Shown here: positions 15,381-19,708 of the stretch, one piece after another | How positions within the stretch are numbered: position 1 is the first letter of the stretch | Layout of the letters: each line of letters starts with the position of its first letter | Source: Burkholderiales bacterium | GTDB taxonomy: Bacteria > Pseudomonadota > Gammaproteobacteria > Burkholderiales > Burkholderiaceae_C | Assembly: GCA_011391855.1 (NCBI GenBank) | Contig: JAABPT010000263.1 | Location: 1 to 19,708 of the forward strand | DNA length: 19,708 bases | Reading direction: 5' to 3' | Notes under the pieces: model-generated | Databases searched by the model: none | Told to the model about the DNA's origin: nothing | The model's input: only the letters and a program-made list of their open reading frames with translations | Position numbers and translations under genes: made by a program

Positions 15381-17477
15381 TCAGGTGGCCCGACCAGCGC
15401 CCGCCGGCGGCACCCCGGCCGCCGCGAACAACACCACCACCGATCGCGGCTGCACGACCAGGTGCGAGCCCGCCACCGGCGGCGCCGCGACCGGTTCCAG
15501 CAAATCGTCGGGGGACGGGAGCGAGGTGTCCAGCACACGCAGCCAGGGGCCGCCGCCGGCTGGGCCGGGCGGCAGTTCGAAGTCCAGCGGCTGCGACCAG
15601 GCATTGAGCGCGAAGTACATCGACCACCCGCCCGACAGCGTGGCTGCGGTGAGCGCCAGGCTGTGCGACCACGGCGCCAGGTCGGGCGCGCCCAGGCGCA
15701 CGCCGTGCAGGCGCACGCGGGCCTGGTCGGTGAGCTGGGCCAGCGTCAGGTGGCGGTCCTCGCGCACCGAGTCGCGCAGCCCGCGCAGCCGCAGCAGCCC
15801 GCGCACGAAGTGGTGGATGCCAGGGTGGTGTGCGAGCAGCCCCCAGTCCAGCCAGTTCGCTTCGTTGTCCTGGCACCAGGCGTTGTTGTTGCCGTGCTGG
15901 CTGCGCCGCATCTCGTCGCCCATGCGCAGCATCGGCGTGCCCAGTGAAAGCACGGTGATGGCCAGCAGATTCTTCACCTGGCGTTCGCGCAGCGTCAGCA
16001 CGGCGGGGTCGTGGGTGGGCCCTTCGGCGCCGCAGTTCCAGCTCAGGTTGTGGTCGTCGCCGTCGCGGTTGCCTTCGCCGTTGGTGAGGTTGTGCTTGAC
16101 GTTGTACGACACCAGGTCCTCGAGCGTGAAGCCGTCGTGGCTGGTGACGAAATTGATGCTCTGCGCCGGCTCGCGCGGGCGTTCGCCATACAGGTCCGGG
16201 CTGCCGAGCAGGCGGTTGGCCAGCTTCGGCACGGTGTCTTCGTCGCCGCGCACGAAGGCGCGCACGTCGTCGCGGAACTGGCCGTTCCATTCCTTCCACT
16301 GGTTGCCGGGAAAGCGCCCCACCTGGTACAGACCGTCGGCGTCCCAGGCCTCGGCGATGAGCTTGGTGCCGGCCAGCACGGGGTCGCTGGCGATGTCCCA
16401 CAGCACCGGCGAGTCGGTGCGCGGCACGCCGCGTTCGTCGCGCGAGAACACGGCGGCCAGGTCGAAGCGGAAACCGTCCACGTGCATCACCTGCACCCAG
16501 TAGCGCAGGCTGTCCAGGATGAGCCGCCGCACCACCGCGTGGCCGGCGTTGAGCGTATTGCCGCAGCCCGAGTGGTTGGCATAACGACCGCCGGGCTGCA
16601 GCAGGTAGTAGCCGCTGTTGTCCAGCCCGCGCAGGCTGCAGGTGGGGCCGGTCTCGTTGCCCTCGTGGGTGTGATTGAAGACCACGTCCAGGATCACTTC
16701 CAGCCCGGCGCGGTGCATGGCCTTGACCATGTCGCGGAATTCGTCCAGCACCGCCAGCGGCGCCGCGGCCCGGCTGTAGCCGGGGTGCGGCGCGAAGAAC
16801 GAGAACGGCGAATAGCCCCAGTAGTTGGAAAGGCCCGGCGGCGCGTCCTGCACGTCGAAGGCAAACACCGGCATCAGTTCGACCGCGGTGACGCCCAGGT
16901 CCACCAGGTACGGGATCTTGTCCACCAGCGCCGCATAGGTGCCGCGCCGGTTGGCGGCCACGCCCGAGCTCGGGTGCTGCGTGAAGCCGCGCACATGCAG
17001 CTCGTAGATGGCGGTGGCGGCAAAGGGGCGCTGCAGCGGCGCGTCGCCTTCCCAGTCGTAGCCGTGATCGTCGGCAACCACGCTCTTGACGGCCAGGGCG
17101 TCGTTGGAGCCGGGTTCGCTGGCCGCGGCCCGGCAGTAGCCAGCCGGCAGCGCGACGGCACGGCCGTAGGGGTCGAGCAGCACCTTGCTGGCGTCGAAGC
17201 GCAGGCCGCGGTCGGGGTCGTGGGGACCCTGCGCGCGCCACGCGTAGAGTTGGCCGGGTGCCACCCCGGGCACGAAGGCGTGCCAGTAGTCGCCGCTGCG
17301 GTGGCCGTGGTGTTCGAGCGCGATCGCGCGCGCCGGCTCGGCGGCATCCGCGGTGTCGTACAGCAGCAGGTCCAGTCGCTCGGCATGGCGCGAGAAGACG
17401 CTGAAGTTGGTGCCCTCCGGCTGCGGAAAGGCGCCCAGCGGATGCGGCCAGCCGCGGGCGACGGGTTCGGTGCTCAT
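15381..17477 (-). CDS. glgX: Glycogen debranching enzyme GlgX (GH13 isoamylase type)
   Basis: GlgX hydrolyses alpha-1,6 branches of phosphorylase-limit glycogen. The 698-residue product has an N-terminal CBM48-like beta domain (about 8-115, PHPLGAFPQPEGTNFSVFS), then the GH13 barrel: ELHVRGFT (159-166), DVVFNH (264-269), the nucleophile D339 in DGFRFDLA, the general acid E376 in IAEAWD, and D448 in TSHDGF. SYNVKHNLTNGEGNRDGDDHN and the C-terminal beta domain complete it. All catalytic residues are intact. The ATG at 17477 has no Shine-Dalgarno sequence; CACAAT on the minus strand (17484-17489) ends six bases before it. No other glycogen genes are in the window, so glgX stands alone here. The MOSC gene lies upstream on the same strand, with a 14-bp repeat array between. 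Confidence 0.95.
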   Translation of the reverse strand: MSTEPVARGWPHPLGAFPQPEGTNFSVFSRHAERLDLLLYDTADAAEPARAIALEHHGHRSGDYWHAFVPGVAPGQLYAWRAQGPHDPDRGLRFDASKVLLDPYGRAVALPAGYCRAAASEPGSNDALAVKSVVADDHGYDWEGDAPLQRPFAATAIYELHVRGFTQHPSSGVAANRRGTYAALVDKIPYLVDLGVTAVELMPVFAFDVQDAPPGLSNYWGYSPFSFFAPHPGYSRAAAPLAVLDEFRDMVKAMHRAGLEVILDVVFNHTHEGNETGPTCSLRGLDNSGYYLLQPGGRYANHSGCGNTLNAGHAVVRRLILDSLRYWVQVMHVDGFRFDLAAVFSRDERGVPRTDSPVLWDIASDPVLAGTKLIAEAWDADGLYQVGRFPGNQWKEWNGQFRDDVRAFVRGDEDTVPKLANRLLGSPDLYGERPREPAQSINFVTSHDGFTLEDLVSYNVKHNLTNGEGNRDGDDHNLSWNCGAEGPTHDPAVLTLRERQVKNLLAITVLSLGTPMLRMGDEMRRSQHGNNNAWCQDNEANWLDWGLLAHHPGIHHFVRGLLRLRGLRDSVREDRHLTLAQLTDQARVRLHGVRLGAPDLAPWSHSLALTAATLSGGWSMYFALNAWSQPLDFELPPGPAGGGPWLRVLDTSLPSPDDLLEPVAAPPVAGSHLVVQPRSVVVLFAAAGVPPAGAGRAT

Positions 17478-17489
17478 CGCGTCATTGTG
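17478..17489 (-). promoter_or_regulatory. -10-like hexamer six bases before glgX ATG
   Basis: Read on the minus strand, CACAAT (17484-17489) is followed by GACGCG and the glgX ATG, the same hexamer and spacing as at oxyR. No -35 consensus is visible at the right distance; the tandem repeat array starts 13 bases further upstream. Confidence 0.4.
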
Positions 17490-17502
17490 GCAAGCGCCGG
17501 GG

Positions 17503-17572
17503 TCGCCGCATTAACTTCGCTGCACTACCGTCGCCGCGCTACCGTCGCTGCACTGACATCGCCGCACTACCG
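17503..17572. repeat. 14-bp tandem repeat array, four clear units plus one degenerate
   Basis: On the + strand the units are TCGCTGCACTACCG (17517-17530), TCGCCGCGCTACCG (17531-17544), TCGCTGCACTGACA (17545-17558) and TCGCCGCACTACCG (17559-17572). A decayed unit, TCGCCGCATTAACT, precedes them (17503-17516). The last unit contains the stop codon of the MOSC gene, and the array fills most of the spacer upstream of glgX. Confidence 0.8.
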
Positions 17573-18163
17573 GCCGAGGGCGCCAGGCACGCGCTTGCGG
17601 AACAGCTCGCGCAGATTCACCTCGCGCGGGCCGGGGACCAGTTCGATGGCGTCGCCGGCCTGCACGGCGCCGGGCTCCAGCACCGCCAGGTAGACGCCGC
17701 ACCAGCCCGACTGGGCCATCAGCCGGACCGCCTGCGCAAATCCCATGGCGGCGCTGAACTTGGTGCAGGGAAGGCGCGGTTCGCTCACGGCCAGCACACA
17801 GCCGGCCCCCGAGTCCGGGTGGCCGATGCGCAGCCGGTCGCCAATCCACAACTGGTCTTCCAGCAGGCCTTGCAGCAGCAGGTTCTCGCCCAAGCTGCCG
17901 GGCGGCAGCGGCTCGTCCCACAGCGCCACGCCGGCCTGCGCGCGCACGGTCTGCCAGAAGGCGTAGTGCTCCTGCGGATAGGCATAGACCGCCTTGGCCA
18001 GGCCGCCATGCACGCTCAAGTCGGCCTGTTCGTCGCCTTCCAGTCCCAACGGGCGCACGGCCAAGGGGCCGGCGACCGCGCGCTTGGCGATGGCGGTCAT
18101 GTACGTGCGGCCGCCGATCTCGGCCTTGCGCGCGCGGCCCACGCAGACCTGCAGGATCCTCAT
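17567..18163 (-). CDS. MOSC domain-containing protein
   Basis: MOSC domains occur in molybdenum-cofactor sulfurases and in YiiM/YcbX-type proteins that handle N-hydroxylated compounds. The 198-residue product is a stand-alone MOSC protein of the YiiM-like size. The visible signatures are LGLEGDEQADLSVHGGLAKAVY (39-60), LGENLLLQGL (91-100), the core WIGDRLRIG, and the conserved cysteine C133 in PRLPCTKF, the presumed sulfur or Mo-cofactor ligand. The C-terminus EVNLRELFRKRVPGALGR is typical of short MOSC proteins. The ATG at 18163 is the only good start; there is no strong Shine-Dalgarno sequence (a GGGG about ten bases upstream). It diverges from pckG and precedes glgX. Its substrate and any redox partner cannot be told from this window. 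Confidence 0.85.
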   Translation of the reverse strand: MRILQVCVGRARKAEIGGRTYMTAIAKRAVAGPLAVRPLGLEGDEQADLSVHGGLAKAVYAYPQEHYAFWQTVRAQAGVALWDEPLPPGSLGENLLLQGLLEDQLWIGDRLRIGHPDSGAGCVLAVSEPRLPCTKFSAAMGFAQAVRLMAQSGWCGVYLAVLEPGAVQAGDAIELVPGPREVNLRELFRKRVPGALGR

Positions 18164-18230
18164 TGCCGGACCCCGGAATCTTTGCGCATCGAGTTATGAG
18201 AAATTTGCATGAACCGCTCCGACCGGGTAG

Positions 18231-18259
18231 TTACCAGGTGATTACATTGATCCGACAAT
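18231..18259 (+). promoter_or_regulatory. Candidate pckG promoter
   Basis: TTACCA (18231-18236) and GACAAT (18254-18259) are separated by 17 bases, each with four of six consensus matches, in the AT-richer half of the 241-base divergent spacer. Transcription would begin near 18266, giving a leader of about 138 bases before the pckG ATG. Confidence 0.4.
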
Positions 18260-18296
18260 GATTTCCCTGCAGTTGCGGCCGCATCATGTGCGCGTG

Positions 18297-18354
18297 CCGG
18301 CGCCCGCGGGTTTTGGCGAGTCTCTCCCATCTGGGTCGGTCGGGCCGGCGCCGG
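18297..18354 (+). other. Inverted repeat in the pckG leader
   Basis: CCGGCGCC (18297-18304) can pair with GGCGCCGG (18347-18354), closing a 42-base loop. The second arm is also part of a local palindrome, so several folds compete. It may be only a by-product of GC richness. Confidence 0.25.
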
Positions 18355-18404
18355 GGGAGCTTGGCCAAAGCCTGACTTGCAATCACTTCCATTTCGGAGA
18401 TGTC

Positions 18405-19708
18405 ATGAACCGTCCTGCCTTCGAGGGCCTGCGCCTGAACGTGCCCGCCCGTGTCAAGCATGCCCGCCTGGTTTCCTGGGTGGCCGAAGTAGCGGCGCTG
18501 ACCGAAGCCAAGGAGGTCTACTGGTGTGACGGCTCCGAGGCCGAATACCAGCGCCTGACCGAGCAGCTGGTGGCCGCCGGTACGCTGCTGCGGCTGAACC
18601 CGGCGCTGCGCCCGAACAGCTTCCTGGCACGCAGCGACCCGAGCGACGTGGCCCGCGTCGAGGACCGCACCTACATCTGCAGCGAGAAGGCCGAGGACGC
18701 CGGCCCCACCAACAACTGGATGGTCCCGGCCGAGATGCGCACGCTGCTGCAGACGGGGGACAAGGCGCTGTTCAAAGGCTGCATGCGCGGCCGCACGATG
18801 TACGTGGTGCCCTTCTCGATGGGCCCGCTGGGTTCGCACATCGCCCATATCGGCATCGAACTGACCGACAGCCCCTATGTGGCGGTGAGCATGCGCACCA
18901 TGACGCGCATGGGCTCGGCGGTCTACGACGTGCTGGGCGGCCACGGCGAATTCGTGCCTTGCGTGCACAGCGTGGGCGCGCCGCTGGCCGAGGGTGCGCA
19001 GGACGTGCCCTGGCCCTGCAACACCACCAAATACATCGTCCACTATCCCGAAACGCGCGAGATCTGGAGTTATGGCTCGGGCTATGGCGGCAACGCGCTG
19101 CTGGGCAAGAAGTGCTTCGCGCTGCGCATCGCCTCCACCATGGGGCGCGACCAGGGCTGGCTGGCCGAGCACATGCTGGTGCTGGGCGTGAGCTCGCCCG
19201 CCGGCAAGAAGTACCACGTGGCCGCGGCCTTTCCCAGCGCCTGCGGCAAGACCAATTTCTCGATGCTGGTGCCGCCCGATGGTTTCAAGGGCTGGTCGGT
19301 CACGACCATCGGCGACGACATCGCCTGGATCAAGCCGCAGGCCGACGGGCGCCTGTATGCGATCAACCCCGAGGCGGGCTATTTCGGCGTTGCCCCGGGC
19401 ACCAACTACAAGACCAACCCGAACTGCATGGAGTCGCTCAAGCGCGACGTCATCTTCACCAACGTGGCGCTCACCGACAACGGCGACGTGTGGTGGGAAG
19501 AAATGACGCCCGAGCTGCCCGCCCACCTGATCGACTGGCAGGGCCGCGACTGGACGCCCGAGATCGCCAAGGCCAACCCGGTGAACGGCAAGCCGCGCCC
19601 GGCCGCGCACCCGAATGCGCGCTTCACCGTGGCCTCCATCCACAACCCGGTGCTCGACACCGAATGGGACAACCCCAACGGCGTGGCCATCGACGCCTTC
19701 ATCTTCGG
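18405..19708 (+). CDS. pckG: GTP-dependent phosphoenolpyruvate carboxykinase (3' truncated by window)
   Basis: This enzyme makes PEP, CO2 and GDP from oxaloacetate and GTP at the entry to gluconeogenesis. The first 434 codons (of roughly 600-620 in the family) are present, and the frame is open to the right edge. Evidence for the GTP class: RTYICSEKAEDAGPTNNWM, the P-loop FPSACGKTN (276-284) with the reactive C280, kinase-2 motif IGDDIAW (302-308), and metal ligands K236, H256 and D305, which correspond to human K244, H264 and D311. The ATP-type signature is absent. The ATG at 18405 has GGAGA (18396-18400) four bases upstream, one of the few good Shine-Dalgarno sequences here. It diverges from the MOSC gene and has a long leader, so condition-dependent control is plausible. 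Confidence 0.96.
   Translation, partial: MNRPAFEGLRLNVPARVKHARLVSWVAEVAALTEAKEVYWCDGSEAEYQRLTEQLVAAGTLLRLNPALRPNSFLARSDPSDVARVEDRTYICSEKAEDAGPTNNWMVPAEMRTLLQTGDKALFKGCMRGRTMYVVPFSMGPLGSHIAHIGIELTDSPYVAVSMRTMTRMGSAVYDVLGGHGEFVPCVHSVGAPLAEGAQDVPWPCNTTKYIVHYPETREIWSYGSGYGGNALLGKKCFALRIASTMGRDQGWLAEHMLVLGVSSPAGKKYHVAAAFPSACGKTNFSMLVPPDGFKGWSVTTIGDDIAWIKPQADGRLYAINPEAGYFGVAPGTNYKTNPNCMESLKRDVIFTNVALTDNGDVWWEEMTPELPAHLIDWQGRDWTPEIAKANPVNGKPRPAAHPNARFTVASIHNPVLDTEWDNPNGVAIDAFIF

Noticed and set aside
14182..17241. A 1019-codon open frame on the minus strand
   Set aside because: It is antisense to the AbrB-type gene and out of frame within glgX, with an Arg/Ala/Gly/His-rich composition typical of shadow frames in high-GC DNA. 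Both real genes match known families over their full length.
18231..19643. A 470-codon open frame on the minus strand opposite pckG
   Set aside because: It is low-complexity, His/Arg/Gly-rich and fully antisense to a clear PEP carboxykinase.
18405..19708. ATP-type PEP carboxykinase (pckA)
   Set aside because: The P-loop FPSACGKTN and the surrounding motifs are those of the GTP class; the ATP-class signature is missing.

Overview
The window is high-GC DNA (about 70 % by eye, with strong G/C bias at third codon positions). It reads as a chromosomal segment of a Burkholderiales betaproteobacterium, probably in the Comamonadaceae / Rubrivivax-Leptothrix-Ideonella neighbourhood. The basis is the style of the proteins (OxyR, Dps, RF3, RlmJ, GTP-type PEPCK) and the gene set. 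The genus assignment is inference. No tRNA, rRNA, CRISPR array or insertion sequence was seen, and no gene-free stretch exceeds 300 bases; the longest is 241 bases, in front of pckG.

Left edge (1-3033, + strand): the 3' part of a large type ISP restriction-modification enzyme (N6-adenine methylase plus target-recognition part, cut by the window edge). It is followed within 40 bases by a two-gene HEPN/MNT toxin-antitoxin pair (mntA-hepT, overlapping by 32 bases). This is the accessory, defence-like part of the window. It ends 7 bases from the stop codon of prfC.

Stress and information processing (3041-11389): prfC (release factor 3, -) is divergent from a LEA/WHy-type lipoprotein gene (+). 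Then come three minus-strand genes in the order recG, oxyR, dps: a recombination helicase, the peroxide sensor with both redox cysteines, and the ferritin-like protector that OxyR commonly controls. recG is divergent from the queuosine pair queA-tgt (+).

Miscellaneous housekeeping (11403-15354): an orphan CPBP/CAAX-protease-like membrane protein (-), the 23S rRNA methyltransferase rlmJ (-), then an Old Yellow Enzyme reductase (+) whose end overlaps the start of an AbrB-type duplicated membrane protein (+).

Carbon metabolism (15381-19708): glgX (glycogen debranching, -), a MOSC-domain protein (-), and divergent from it pckG (GTP-dependent PEP carboxykinase, +), which runs off the right end.

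Most of the window is ordinary core genome. The least expected signal is positional. Seven starts are preceded by a hexamer with A at position 2 and T at position 6, ending exactly 6 bases before the ATG, and an eighth has it at 7 bases. None of these starts has a clear Shine-Dalgarno sequence, which suggests leaderless transcription. Other items are a 13-residue Gly-rich insertion in the zinc site of Tgt, a 7-bp hairpin abutting the tgt start, a 14-bp tandem repeat array across the end of the MOSC gene, and compact inverted repeats at three convergent stop codons.
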